NCBI RefSeq assembly: GCF_900104415.1
Contig: NZ_FMXR01000005.1
Coordinates: 186,001 to 250,000 of the forward strand
Direction: 5' to 3'
From: Eubacterium oxidoreducens
GTDB taxonomy: Bacteria; Bacillota; Clostridia; Lachnospirales; Lachnospiraceae
Length of the DNA: 64,000 bases
Below are positions 8,490 through 17,208 of this stretch, in pieces (the stretch's first letter is position 1; each line of letters begins with the position of its first letter). Below the pieces are notes generated by a model that was not told the DNA's origin, ran no database searches, and saw only the letters and a list, made by a program, of their open reading frames with translations. Position numbers and translations under genes: made by a program.

Positions 8490-9635
8490 GTGTCTGTATC
8501 AGAAGTGCTTGATAGCAAAAAGAAGAGAAATCAGACGATTGTAAAGACAAGTATCCTTGGAATTATGGCGAATGTTTTGCTGGCGGCATTTAAGGCAACG
8601 ATAGGTATTATGACACATTCTATTGCCATAACGATGGATGCGGTGAATAATATTTCGGATGCCGCAAGTTCTCTTATCACGATTGTTGGAACAAAACTTG
8701 CGTCGAAAAGGCCGGATCGGACGCATCCGTTCGGACATGGAAGGGCAGAATACTTAAGCGCACTTGTGATTTCGGTTATTGTTCTTTATGCCGGTGTTGC
8801 ATCCCTAAAAGAATCTATTGAAAAAATAATTCATCCGGATATGCCGGATTATACTTCGATATCATTGATTATTGTAGCAGTGGCGGTAGTGGTTAAGCTC
8901 TTGCTTGGGCAATATGTAAAGAAGGTCGGAATAAAGGTCAATTCAGATTCTTTAATTAATTCCGGTGAAGACGCCAGACTTGATGCTGTTATTTCTGCGG
9001 CAACGCTTGCGGCTGCGGTGATTTATTTGATATTTAACATATCGCTGGAAGCTTATCTTGCAGCAATTATTTCCATTGTTATTGTAAAAACCGGAATTGA
9101 TATGATTCGCGAAGCGCTCTCAAGAATCCTAGGAGAACGGGCAGATGTTGAGCTTGCAAGTAATATAAAGGCATTAGTGAACAGCTATCCGGATGTGAGC
9201 GGTTCATATGATCTGGTGCTCAATAATTACGGACCGAATGCCTATAATGGTTCCATTCATATAGAAGTTCCGGATACCTATTCGGCAAATGAATTAGATA
9301 AGCTGATTCGGCGTATTACGATGGATGTATATGCCAAGTATGATGTGATTCTTACGGCAATCGGGGTGTATTCGGTAAATACCAAAGATCAAGAAGCTAT
9401 TGCAATAAGGGAACACATTAGGGAAATAGTCATGGAGCACGAGCATGTGTTGCAGATGCATGGTTTTTATCTTGATAAGGAAGAGATGAGTATACGATTT
9501 GATGTGGTGATTAGTTTTGATGCGCTAGATCGGGAGCAGGTTTATGAGGAGCTTGTTGGAAAAATCAAACCCGAATATCCCGATTACAGTATTCAGATGC
9601 AATTAGATACGGACTTTAGTGAAAGTGATAAATAA
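8490..9635 (+). CDS. Cation diffusion facilitator (CDF) metal transporter
   Basis: A 381-residue inner-membrane antiporter that should export divalent metal ions (Zn, Mn or Fe) in exchange for protons. It starts at GTG with AAGGGGGA upstream. Six membrane helices lie in residues ~15-215, followed by a cytoplasmic ferredoxin-like dimer domain. The TM2 metal motif appears as DAVNNISDAASS and a TM5 counterpart as ARLDAVISAA; the loop HPFGHGRAEYL is typical of the family. The C-terminal domain is longer than in minimal family members, ending near residue 381. Asn in the TM2 motif is reported for some Mn-type members, but substrate cannot be set from sequence. Confidence 0.92.
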   Translation: MSVSEVLDSKKKRNQTIVKTSILGIMANVLLAAFKATIGIMTHSIAITMDAVNNISDAASSLITIVGTKLASKRPDRTHPFGHGRAEYLSALVISVIVLYAGVASLKESIEKIIHPDMPDYTSISLIIVAVAVVVKLLLGQYVKKVGIKVNSDSLINSGEDARLDAVISAATLAAAVIYLIFNISLEAYLAAIISIVIVKTGIDMIREALSRILGERADVELASNIKALVNSYPDVSGSYDLVLNNYGPNAYNGSIHIEVPDTYSANELDKLIRRITMDVYAKYDVILTAIGVYSVNTKDQEAIAIREHIREIVMEHEHVLQMHGFYLDKEEMSIRFDVVISFDALDREQVYEELVGKIKPEYPDYSIQMQLDTDFSESDK

Positions 9636-9644
9636 TGATGTATA

Positions 9645-9685
9645 GGAATTCGGGTCTGCTTAAGCGGGCCCGAACGAGTCTTGAC
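9645..9685. repeat. Shortened copy of the 5.0-kb palindromic element
   Basis: Matches the 5.0-kb element in order: GGAATT, GTCTGCT, CCCGAA and CGAGTCTTGAC, but lacks about 22 internal bases. It can still fold: TTCGGG pairs with CCCGAA, and GTCTGCT with AGCGGGC when G-U pairs are allowed. Compensating G-U changes hint that the RNA fold is kept. Confidence 0.55.
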
Positions 9686-9690
9686 ATGGC

Positions 9691-9722
9691 AAAAAAAATA
9701 AGATAATCACAAGGATTATCTT
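9691..9722 (-). terminator. Terminator downstream of tRNA-Gly
   Basis: On the minus strand a 9-bp stem AAGATAATC / GATTATCTT with a 5-base loop is followed by a run of Ts (the A run at 9691-9698 of the plus strand). Confidence 0.8.
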
Positions 9723-9732
9723 AAATAAAAGA

Positions 9733-9804
9733 GCGACAGACGGGGCTCGAACCCGCGGTCTCGACCTTGGCAAGGTCGCGCGTTACCAACTACGCCACTG
9801 TCGC
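9733..9804 (-). tRNA. tRNA-Gly (anticodon GCC)
   Basis: A 72-base cloverleaf on the minus strand: acceptor GCGACAG/CTGTCGC, D stem GCGT/ACGC, anticodon stem CGACC/GGTCG around loop TTGCCAA, and T arm GCGGG-TTCGAGC-CCCGT. The GCC anticodon reads GGC and GGT codons. The 3' CCA is not encoded. Confidence 0.97.
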
Positions 9805-9837
9805 ATTTGTCTTGCGCTCCTCATCGGAACGAATATA

Positions 9838-9866
9838 ATCATACTATTAATTGTGGTAGTTGTCAA
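9838..9866 (-). promoter_or_regulatory. Promoter of tRNA-Gly
   Basis: On the minus strand: perfect TTGACA (9866-9861), 17-base spacer, TATGAT (9843-9838), ending 34 bases before the tRNA 5' end. Confidence 0.85.
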
Positions 9867-9922
9867 CACAATTTTGAATATTTTTTTCAAAAATTATCGA
9901 GCCCCGTTTGTCATGGTAAATA

Positions 9923-10441
9923 TTAGCATTTTTCAGGTTCTGGATACGTCTCACCAAAAGTATCAACCGTAACTTTTTTCATAACCTGATCTTCCTTTGG
10001 TCTATCCATATAATCACGATCGCAAGAAGCAATCTTATCTACCACATCCTGTCCTTCGATAATCTTGCCGAATGCAGCATAGTTATCATCAAGATGAGGG
10101 CTTGTCTCATGCATGATAAAGAACTGAGATCCTGCAGAGTCCGGATGCATGGCACGTGCCATGGAAAGAACGCCTTTGTCATGCTTTAAGTTGTTTTCAA
10201 ATCCATTAGATGAAAATTCACCTTTGATGGAATAACCAGGACCGCCCATTCCATTTCCGTCAGGGCATCCTCCCTGAATCATAAATCCTTCAATGACACG
10301 ATGGAAGATTAATCCATCATAGAAATTTTTGTTAATGAGGCTGATGAAGTTGTTGACTGTATTAGGAGCGATTTCCGGATACAGTTCTGCCTTCATGATA
10401 TCGCCGTTTTCCATCTCGATTGTAACGATTGGGTTACTCAT
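9923..10441 (-). CDS. Peptidyl-prolyl cis-trans isomerase, cyclophilin type
   Basis: A 172-residue cyclophilin that speeds proline isomerisation during protein folding. The ATG at 10441 has AAAGGCGG 9 bases upstream; the longer frame to 10525 lacks a ribosome site. Family motifs are present: IAPNTVNNFISL, FHRVIEGFMIQGG (catalytic Arg and active-site Phe/Met/Gln), AMHPDSAGSQFFI and LDDNYAAFGKI. There is no signal peptide or lipobox, so it should be cytoplasmic. Single gene between the tRNA-Gly unit and a divergent acetyltransferase gene. Confidence 0.95.
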   Translation of the reverse strand: MSNPIVTIEMENGDIMKAELYPEIAPNTVNNFISLINKNFYDGLIFHRVIEGFMIQGGCPDGNGMGGPGYSIKGEFSSNGFENNLKHDKGVLSMARAMHPDSAGSQFFIMHETSPHLDDNYAAFGKIIEGQDVVDKIASCDRDYMDRPKEDQVMKKVTVDTFGETYPEPEKC

Positions 10442-10556
10442 AATTATAATCCGCCTTTCTGTATTATCAAACTCTTTATATTTTAAGGGATAAGTAAAAA
10501 ATAGTAAAGGCTTTTGCAAAAACATGTTAGTATAGGAAATGAAGGAGAAAGGTGAT

Positions 10557-11390
10557 ATGACAAGGCTGACACACGTGTTTTATGAGGAAGCGTATTTTAC
10601 AAAAGATAAAGTATGTGAACTGGAAAATGAATTGGAAAAAAGGAAGATTAAGCTGTATCCGGCAACGAAATATGCAGATGTAAAGCCGGAAAATATGCTA
10701 CTTATGACCGGAACGCAGAACATGGTAGATTTTGCATATGATAATAAGATTGCGGTACTGGGGCTTGAAAAGGAAAGCGCCCAAACGAAGCTTAGTAAAG
10801 TGAGATATGTCTATATGGATGCGCAGATGATTACGGCAGATGACATCTTGCTGGTCTATAACCGGTTTCATGGATATCCTATGACAATCGGCTACACGAT
10901 GCGAACCAAGATTCGCGAGCTGGCACTAGAAGATCTGGATGATTTGTTTCGTTTGTATGCAAAAAAAGGGATATGCGATTACATCGAGCCGTTATATGAA
11001 CGGGAAGAAGAGGAGCAATATCAAAAGGCATATATACAAAATATGTATGGGCTGTATGGATATGGAATGTGGCTTGTTTTTGATAAGACAAAGAATCAAC
11101 TGATTGGCCGCGCAGGGATTGAACAAAGAACGGTGCAAGGTCGTCAGGTGATAGAGTTCGGATACGTAATGGACGTTTCCTATCAAAGACAAGGGTATGC
11201 TACAGAAGTGTGTGAATTTTTGCTGTCCTATGCAAAAGAAGAGCTGGGCGAGAACTTGATAAGCGCATTTGTACATCCGGAAAATGAACCATCGATTCGC
11301 TTGCTTGATAAGATCGGATTTGTACAAAAAAAAGAATTGCTGCTGGATGGGAAGAAGATGCTGTGGTTTGAAAGAGAAATGGGACTTTGA
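10557..11390 (+). CDS. GNAT family N-acetyltransferase with an extra N-terminal domain
   Basis: A protein of 277 residues from ATG 10557, chosen because AAGGAGA (10541-10547) is well spaced for it and would be inside the coding part for the ATG at 10539. The C-terminal ~165 residues form a GNAT acetyl-CoA transferase fold with the acetyl-CoA loop YQRQGYATEV and the closing ENEPSIRLLDKIGF. The N-terminal ~105 residues (LTHVFYEEAYFTKDK onward) match no motif I know; they contain a segment with MTGTQNMVDFAYD and VLGLEKE that could be a degenerate HAD-like or Rossmann half-domain. Substrate unknown. Confidence 0.85.
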   Translation: MTRLTHVFYEEAYFTKDKVCELENELEKRKIKLYPATKYADVKPENMLLMTGTQNMVDFAYDNKIAVLGLEKESAQTKLSKVRYVYMDAQMITADDILLVYNRFHGYPMTIGYTMRTKIRELALEDLDDLFRLYAKKGICDYIEPLYEREEEEQYQKAYIQNMYGLYGYGMWLVFDKTKNQLIGRAGIEQRTVQGRQVIEFGYVMDVSYQRQGYATEVCEFLLSYAKEELGENLISAFVHPENEPSIRLLDKIGFVQKKELLLDGKKMLWFEREMGL

Positions 11391-11418
11391 TTTCGCGCCG
11401 TTTCTCACTGGGCGAGAC

Positions 11419-11447
11419 TTGAATTTATAGTGGATTTTCATTATAAT
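11419..11447 (+). promoter_or_regulatory. Sigma-A promoter of the relA operon
   Basis: TTGAAT (11419-11424), 17-base spacer, TATAAT (11442-11447). It is about 60 bases upstream of the relA start region. Confidence 0.8.
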
Positions 11448-11507
11448 ATTTTGAATAGAATTTTTGATTTTGGTCGAGACGAAAGCTCCGATTGAGGTTG
11501 AAGAAAA

Positions 11508-13841
11508 GTGTGGTGTGTGCGAATGAGTGACAATAAGGCAGAACGATTAGAAAAAATAGAAAATCAGCTTGTATCGGAACGAACGAAGATAAAGACAATG
11601 GAAGATTTTTCGTCGCCGGAATCTTTGTATGAGGAATTGATTGCAAGTATTAGAAAATATCATCCGTCTGCGGACATTAGTCTGGTCGAGGAGGCTTATA
11701 AGATTGCCTATGATGCACACCAGGGACAGATGAGAAAATCAGGAGAGGCTTATATCATTCATCCTCTTTGCGTCGCAATTATTCTTGCTGAGCTGGAGAT
11801 GGATAAGGAGACGATTGTGGCGGGACTTCTTCATGATGTGGTAGAAGATACGGTCATGACAGGAGCAGAAATCGCCGAGAAGTTCTCACCGGAAGTGGAA
11901 TTGCTTGTGGATGGCGTTACGAAACTGGGACAGCTCGCCTATGAGGCGGACAAGATAGAGGTGCAGGCTGAAAATCTTCGAAAGATGTTTTTGGCCATGG
12001 CGAAGGATATTCGCGTAATTATTATCAAGCTTGCAGACCGTCTCCATAATATGCGAACAATGAAATACATGAAGCCGGAAAAGCAAAAGGAAAAGTCAAA
12101 AGAGACGATGGATATCTACGCACCAATTGCACAAAGGCTTGGTATTTCCAAAATCAAGATTGAACTAGAGGATTTGGCGCTTAAATATCTTGAGCCGGAG
12201 GCCTATTATGATCTTGTGGAGAAGATTGCCGTGCGCAAGAATGTGCGCGAGGAATATATCCAAAGTCTTGTAGATGAAGTAAAAAAACACATAGACGAAG
12301 CGAATATTCATGCAACGATTGAGGGAAGAGCAAAGCATTTCTTTAGTATCTATAAGAAGATGGTCAATCAGAATAAGACCATTGATCAGATCTATGACTT
12401 GTTTGCAATTCGAATTATCGTAGATGATGTCAAGGATTGCTATGCGGCTTTGGGTACAATTCATGAACAATACACACCGATTCCGGGCCGGTTTAAGGAT
12501 TATATTGCCATGCCAAAACCGAATATGTATCAGTCGTTACACACAACACTGATAGGACCAAACGGTGTGCCGTTTGAGATACAGATTAGAACCTGGGAGA
12601 TGCACCGGGTATCCGAGTATGGTATTGCAGCACATTGGAAATATAAAGAAGCTTCGAACGGAATCAAGACAAGTGGCGAGCAGGAAGAAGAAAAGCTAAC
12701 CTGGCTTCGACAGATATTAGAATGGCAGCGCGACATGTCGGACAACAAGGAATTTATGAGCTTACTGAAAAGTGACTTGAATCTGTTCGGGGATGTGGTA
12801 TTTTGCTTTACACCGGCAGGAGATGTTAAGAATCTGCCAAAAGGTTCTACGACAATTGATTTTGCCTACAGCATTCATTCGGCAGTCGGGAATAAGATGA
12901 TCGGCGCTAAAGTAAACGGAAAGCTTGTCAATATTGATTATACGATTCGTAACGGAGATCGTATTGAGATTATAACTTCGCAGAATTCAAGAGGACCAAG
13001 CCGTGATTGGCTCGGCATTGTAAAAAGTACGCAAGCAAAGAACAAGATTAATCAGTGGTTTCGCAGTGAATATAAAGAAGAAAATATGTTAAAGGGTAAA
13101 GAACTCATTGTGAACTATTGCAAGAATAAGTCTATTGAGTATGCGAAACTTATCGTACCTGAGTATCAGGACAAAGTCATAAAAAAGTATGGATTTCGGG
13201 ATTGGGATGCTTTGCTGGCGGCTGTCGGACACGGCGGTCTTAAAGAAGGGCAGATTGTAAATAAGCTGCTGGAACTTTACCGCATGGATCACATCAAGGA
13301 AATTACGGATGCGGAAGTAGTCGGACAGGTAGAAGAAGTTACCAGTAAGGTAAGTATGCTTCCAAAGTCTAGAAGAAAGAGCGGCATTACAGTAAAAGGA
13401 ATTCATGATGTGGCAGTGAAGTTTTCCAAATGCTGTGGTCCGATTCCGGGGGATGAAATTGTAGGTTTTGTTACAAGAGGCCGCGGGGTTTCCATTCACA
13501 GAACAGATTGTATCAATATTATGAATCTTCCGGAGACGGATAGAGCAAGACTGATTGATGCATCTTGGGAAGTGGGCTCAAAGGAAGAAAAAGAAAATGA
13601 GCTGTACATGGCGGAAATCAAGCTCTTTGGTAATAATAGAACCGGATTATTGGTAGACATTTCCAAAGCGTTTACAGAACGGGGCATTGACATTACAGGA
13701 ATGAATTCCAAGGTAAACAAGCAGGGGATTGCAACCATTAGTCTCTCTTTTAATATTCGTGGTAAGGATGAACTTAACATGATTATGGAGAAACTAAGAC
13801 AGATTCAAAGCGTAATAGACATACAAAGAACAACAGGTTAG
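11508..13841 (+). CDS. relA: Bifunctional (p)ppGpp synthetase/hydrolase RelA/SpoT
   Basis: Makes and destroys the alarmone (p)ppGpp in the stringent response. 777 residues from GTG 11508; GAGG lies 10 bases upstream, but ATG 11523 (MSDNKAE) is an equally possible start. The hydrolase HD domain is intact (LLHDVVEDT, H109 D110). The synthetase domain has RLHNMRTMKYM ahead of it and YQSLHTTLIGPNG inside. A TGS domain (VFCFTPAGDVKNLPKGST), a conserved Cys/His region (KCCGPIPGDEIVGF) and an ACT domain at the end follow. All regions of a long bifunctional enzyme are present. Heads a run with MBL hydrolase, hemZ, hisS and aspS. Confidence 0.97.
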   Translation: MWCVRMSDNKAERLEKIENQLVSERTKIKTMEDFSSPESLYEELIASIRKYHPSADISLVEEAYKIAYDAHQGQMRKSGEAYIIHPLCVAIILAELEMDKETIVAGLLHDVVEDTVMTGAEIAEKFSPEVELLVDGVTKLGQLAYEADKIEVQAENLRKMFLAMAKDIRVIIIKLADRLHNMRTMKYMKPEKQKEKSKETMDIYAPIAQRLGISKIKIELEDLALKYLEPEAYYDLVEKIAVRKNVREEYIQSLVDEVKKHIDEANIHATIEGRAKHFFSIYKKMVNQNKTIDQIYDLFAIRIIVDDVKDCYAALGTIHEQYTPIPGRFKDYIAMPKPNMYQSLHTTLIGPNGVPFEIQIRTWEMHRVSEYGIAAHWKYKEASNGIKTSGEQEEEKLTWLRQILEWQRDMSDNKEFMSLLKSDLNLFGDVVFCFTPAGDVKNLPKGSTTIDFAYSIHSAVGNKMIGAKVNGKLVNIDYTIRNGDRIEIITSQNSRGPSRDWLGIVKSTQAKNKINQWFRSEYKEENMLKGKELIVNYCKNKSIEYAKLIVPEYQDKVIKKYGFRDWDALLAAVGHGGLKEGQIVNKLLELYRMDHIKEITDAEVVGQVEEVTSKVSMLPKSRRKSGITVKGIHDVAVKFSKCCGPIPGDEIVGFVTRGRGVSIHRTDCINIMNLPETDRARLIDASWEVGSKEEKENELYMAEIKLFGNNRTGLLVDISKAFTERGIDITGMNSKVNKQGIATISLSFNIRGKDELNMIMEKLRQIQSVIDIQRTTG

Positions 13842-13851
13842 GAGAGACAAT

Positions 13852-14481
13852 ATGTTATTTTCCGTAAAAAATTATGAAGTAGGGCCGGTAATGACCAACT
13901 GCTATTTTCTGATAAATGAAGATACAAAGGAATTGGTGGTTATAGATCCTGGAGATGAAGCGCAAAGGCTGATTGGCGAGATTGATAAGTTAGGATGCAA
14001 GCCTCAGGCAATATTGCTGACACATGGACACTTTGATCATGCAGGAGCGGCCGCGCAAGTCGGGGAACATTATGCGATTCCTATCATTGCGCATGAAGAG
14101 GAAAAGGAGACTTTGGAAAATCCAAGGTTCAATCTTGGTGGTATGATGGGAGGTGCTCCGGCAGTTTATCATGCGGATCTATTTGTAAAAGATGAACAGA
14201 TACTAGAGTATGCCGGATTCGTCATCAAGGTGCTATTTACACCGGGACATACACCGGGAGGCTGTTCTTTTTATGTAGAAGAACAAAAGCTGTTGTTTTC
14301 CGGAGATGCACTGTTCCATCAATCAATCGGAAGAACAGATTTCCCAAATGGTAGCACATCGACACTTGTAAGAGCAGTAAAAGAAAAACTTTTGACATTG
14401 CCTGCAGACACGAATGTGTTTCCGGGGCATGAGCAGCTTACCACAATTGGATTCGAAAAACAGTATAATCCATTCTTTTAG
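13852..14481 (+). CDS. MBL-fold metallo-hydrolase (glyoxalase II-like)
   Basis: A 209-residue metallo-beta-lactamase-fold hydrolase. The di-metal site is complete: THGHFDHAG (HxHxDH), the later His in FTPGHTPGG, Asp in FSGDALF and His in FPGHEQL. The size and FPGH ending fit the stand-alone YcbL-like glyoxalase II group, but the substrate cannot be told. It begins 10 bases after relA and ends 8 bases before hemZ, so it belongs to the same transcript. Confidence 0.93.
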   Translation: MLFSVKNYEVGPVMTNCYFLINEDTKELVVIDPGDEAQRLIGEIDKLGCKPQAILLTHGHFDHAGAAAQVGEHYAIPIIAHEEEKETLENPRFNLGGMMGGAPAVYHADLFVKDEQILEYAGFVIKVLFTPGHTPGGCSFYVEEQKLLFSGDALFHQSIGRTDFPNGSTSTLVRAVKEKLLTLPADTNVFPGHEQLTTIGFEKQYNPFF

Positions 14482-14489
14482 AAACAGTT

Positions 14490-15938
14490 ATGATATATAT
14501 ACAAGTAAATACGGACGAATATGAATACGATATCCACTCTCTGGTAAAAGCATTTTATCCGAAAGAAAGAGTGATCTTTCAGAAGAAACAGGCACGACCG
14601 GGAGAGGTGATATCGTTTTCGCTTGCTATCAGGATTCTTTCGGATTCTCTAATTGTGGAGAAAGAGAAGTATCCTATTGACACAGCGAATCGTTCCGTAG
14701 CAAGAAATACAATAAAAAAAGCGTTGTATCGGTATCTTTCGGAAAGAACCGGTCAGACATTGCCTTGGGGGACGCTTACCGGCGTTCGACCAACTAAAAG
14801 ACCGATGGAAGTGCTTTTAGATGGAGGCACGGGGGTTTTGGCGATTGAAGATATGGTAAATATGTATTACACTTCTAAGGAGAAGGCCTCTTTGGCAACA
14901 AGAGTGGCAGCGCGCGAGATTTGTGTGCTGAATCAGCTGCCTTTAGAGAGAAGTTACAGTTTATATATTGGGATTCCGTTTTGTCCGACCAGATGCTTGT
15001 ATTGCTCCTTTACGTCATATCCGGTAGCGGCATGGCAAGATGAGATCGAACGGTATCTAGATTGCCTTGAGAAGGAGCTGCGCTATATTGCACATCGGAT
15101 GAAGGAGTTTCGCTTGCTGACTATTTATATGGGAGGTGGAACCCCTACAACATTAAGTGCACGGCAATTAGACCGGGTGCTGCGAGTGGTAGAGGATGCA
15201 TTTGACTTAGGAAGCGTTGTCGAAATCTGCGTAGAGGCCGGAAGAGCGGACTCAATTACCAAAGAAAAATTGCAAACACTAAAGGCTCACGGCGTGAATC
15301 GAATTTCCATTAATCCGCAGACCATGCAGCAAAAGACACTCGATCTTATCGGAAGGAAGCATACGGTTGAACAGGTTGTGGAAAGTTTTCAACTTGCAAG
15401 GCAGATGGGGTTTGATGATATTAATATGGATTTGATCGTCGGCCTTATGGACGAGACGATGGAGGATGTGGCGGATACGCTACGCCGGATTCGAGAGCTT
15501 AAGCCGGAAGGACTTACGGTGCACTCGCTTGCTATTAAGCGGGCATCCGAATTAAATATACAAAAAGAAGAGTACGAAAACCTTACCAGTTATAATTCGG
15601 AAAAAATTATGCAAATGACGATGGAAAGTGCCGGACAGATGGGGCTTTGGCCTTATTATATGTACCGGCAAAAGAATATGACCGGCAATATGGAAAATGT
15701 TGGTTATTGCAGTGAAGGACATGAGGGCATCTATAACATTTTGATGATGGAAGATGTGCATAGCATTCTTGCAGCTGGAGCCGGGGCAATTTCCAAGATG
15801 ATTTTAGGAGAGGGCAAGATTAAGCGAGCAGCCAATGTAAAGGATGTAAGGACATACCTCGACAGAATTGATGATATGATAGAAAAAAAGGCAAACGTAA
15901 TCAATCAGTTGATGGAAGTTTGTAATATGGAGGAATAA
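14490..15938 (+). CDS. hemZ: Radical SAM coproporphyrinogen dehydrogenase-like protein HemZ
   Basis: 482 residues. A radical SAM domain with the 4Fe-4S cluster motif CPTRCLYCSF (CxxxCxxC) sits after a ~160-residue N-terminal region typical of HemZ. The SAM-binding YMGGGTPTTL and the HemN-like stretch GVNRISINPQTMQQKTL are clear. HemZ is named as an oxygen-independent coproporphyrinogen III dehydrogenase of heme synthesis. However, no other heme gene is seen here, and many Clostridia with this gene lack a full heme pathway, so the true substrate may differ. Same gene order as in many Clostridia. Confidence 0.9.
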   Translation: MIYIQVNTDEYEYDIHSLVKAFYPKERVIFQKKQARPGEVISFSLAIRILSDSLIVEKEKYPIDTANRSVARNTIKKALYRYLSERTGQTLPWGTLTGVRPTKRPMEVLLDGGTGVLAIEDMVNMYYTSKEKASLATRVAAREICVLNQLPLERSYSLYIGIPFCPTRCLYCSFTSYPVAAWQDEIERYLDCLEKELRYIAHRMKEFRLLTIYMGGGTPTTLSARQLDRVLRVVEDAFDLGSVVEICVEAGRADSITKEKLQTLKAHGVNRISINPQTMQQKTLDLIGRKHTVEQVVESFQLARQMGFDDINMDLIVGLMDETMEDVADTLRRIRELKPEGLTVHSLAIKRASELNIQKEEYENLTSYNSEKIMQMTMESAGQMGLWPYYMYRQKNMTGNMENVGYCSEGHEGIYNILMMEDVHSILAAGAGAISKMILGEGKIKRAANVKDVRTYLDRIDDMIEKKANVINQLMEVCNMEE

Positions 15939-15942
15939 GAAG

Positions 15943-17193
15943 ATGGCACTTAGTAAAAAGCCTGTAAATGGTATGAAAGATATCATGCCGGAAGAAATGA
16001 AAATACGTGATTATGTGCAAAATGTGATTAAGGAAACTTATCGCAGCTACGGATTTACCCCAATTGAGACACCATGTATGGAAAACATTGCAAACCTGTC
16101 TAATAAGCAGGGTGGTGAAAACGAAAAATTGATTTTTAAAGTATTAAAACGAGGCGAGAAACTTAATGTTGCAGAGTCCACAACGGAAGAAGAAGTGGTA
16201 GATTATGGAATGCGTTATGACCTGACCGTTCCGCTTACACGTTATTATTCAAATCATGCAAATGACTTGCCATCGCCGTTCAAAGCGCTTCAAATGGGAA
16301 ACGTATGGAGAGCGGACAGACCGCAAAGAGGACGCTATCGTCAGTTTATGCAGTGCGATATAGATATTCTTGGGGAGCCGGGAAATCTTGCAGAAATTGA
16401 ATTAATTCTTGCAACGACAACCACACTTGGCAGATTGGGATTCAAAAAATTTGAGATTCGTATTAATGAAAGAAGAATCTTAAAAGCAATGGCTGCATAT
16501 AGTGGATTTGAAGAAGATGACTATGACAAGGTGTTCATCATTTTGGATAAGATGGACAAAATCGGTCTTGAAGGCGTAGCAAATGAATTGGTAGAAGCAG
16601 GCTATGCGAAGGAAACAGTAGAAAAATATCTTGGCCTGTTTGAAGGCATTGAAAAGGCAGAAAACGGAATCGTATATCTGGCAGATACGCTTGGGGATTA
16701 TATGGAAGAGGAGACTAAGAACAATCTTCTTGAAATTATCAGTGCGGTGGATACAGCAAAAACAGCTGATTTTGAGATGGTATTTGATCCGACTTTAGTA
16801 AGAGGCATGAGTTATTATACGGGAACAATTTTTGAAATTGCGATGCCGGAATTTGGCGGAAGCTGTGGAGGCGGAGGCCGTTATGATAAGATGGTTGGTA
16901 ATTTTACCGGTAAGGATGTACCGGCATGTGGATTCTCGATTGGATTTGAAAGAATTATTCTGCTTCTTATGGAAAGTGGATTTAAAGTTCCTAAGCAACC
17001 TAAGAAGACGGCTTATCTGATTGAAAAAGGATATTCGCCAGAGAAACTGACACAAGTCATTGCCAAGGCGCAAAAAGCACGTGAGGCCGGAGAACAGATT
17101 TTGGTTGTCAGAATGAATAAGAATAAGAAATTTCAAAAGGAAAAGCTTGCGCAGGAAGGCTATGACAATATTGAGGAATTTTTCAACAGATAA
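15943..17193 (+). CDS. hisS: Histidyl-tRNA synthetase
   Basis: Class II synthetase of 416 residues charging tRNA-His. Motif 1 region is GFTPIETPCMEN, motif 2 includes FRAD-like WRADRPQRGRYRQFMQCD, and the His-specific segments LVRGMSYYTGTIFEI and GGRYDKMV are present, with motif 3 in GFSIGFERI. The C-terminal anticodon domain is present but short (ending VVRMNKNKKF...). It starts 4 bases after hemZ and is followed 15 bases later by aspS, the usual pairing in Firmicutes. Confidence 0.97.
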   Translation: MALSKKPVNGMKDIMPEEMKIRDYVQNVIKETYRSYGFTPIETPCMENIANLSNKQGGENEKLIFKVLKRGEKLNVAESTTEEEVVDYGMRYDLTVPLTRYYSNHANDLPSPFKALQMGNVWRADRPQRGRYRQFMQCDIDILGEPGNLAEIELILATTTTLGRLGFKKFEIRINERRILKAMAAYSGFEEDDYDKVFIILDKMDKIGLEGVANELVEAGYAKETVEKYLGLFEGIEKAENGIVYLADTLGDYMEEETKNNLLEIISAVDTAKTADFEMVFDPTLVRGMSYYTGTIFEIAMPEFGGSCGGGGRYDKMVGNFTGKDVPACGFSIGFERIILLLMESGFKVPKQPKKTAYLIEKGYSPEKLTQVIAKAQKAREAGEQILVVRMNKNKKFQKEKLAQEGYDNIEEFFNR

Positions 17194-17208
17194 GGAAGGA
17201 ACAAAACG

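Noticed and set aside
11388-11420. A third copy of the palindromic element, around GGCGAGACTTGAA
   Set aside because: Only about 10 bases resemble the GCGAGTCTTG arm and the other blocks are missing.
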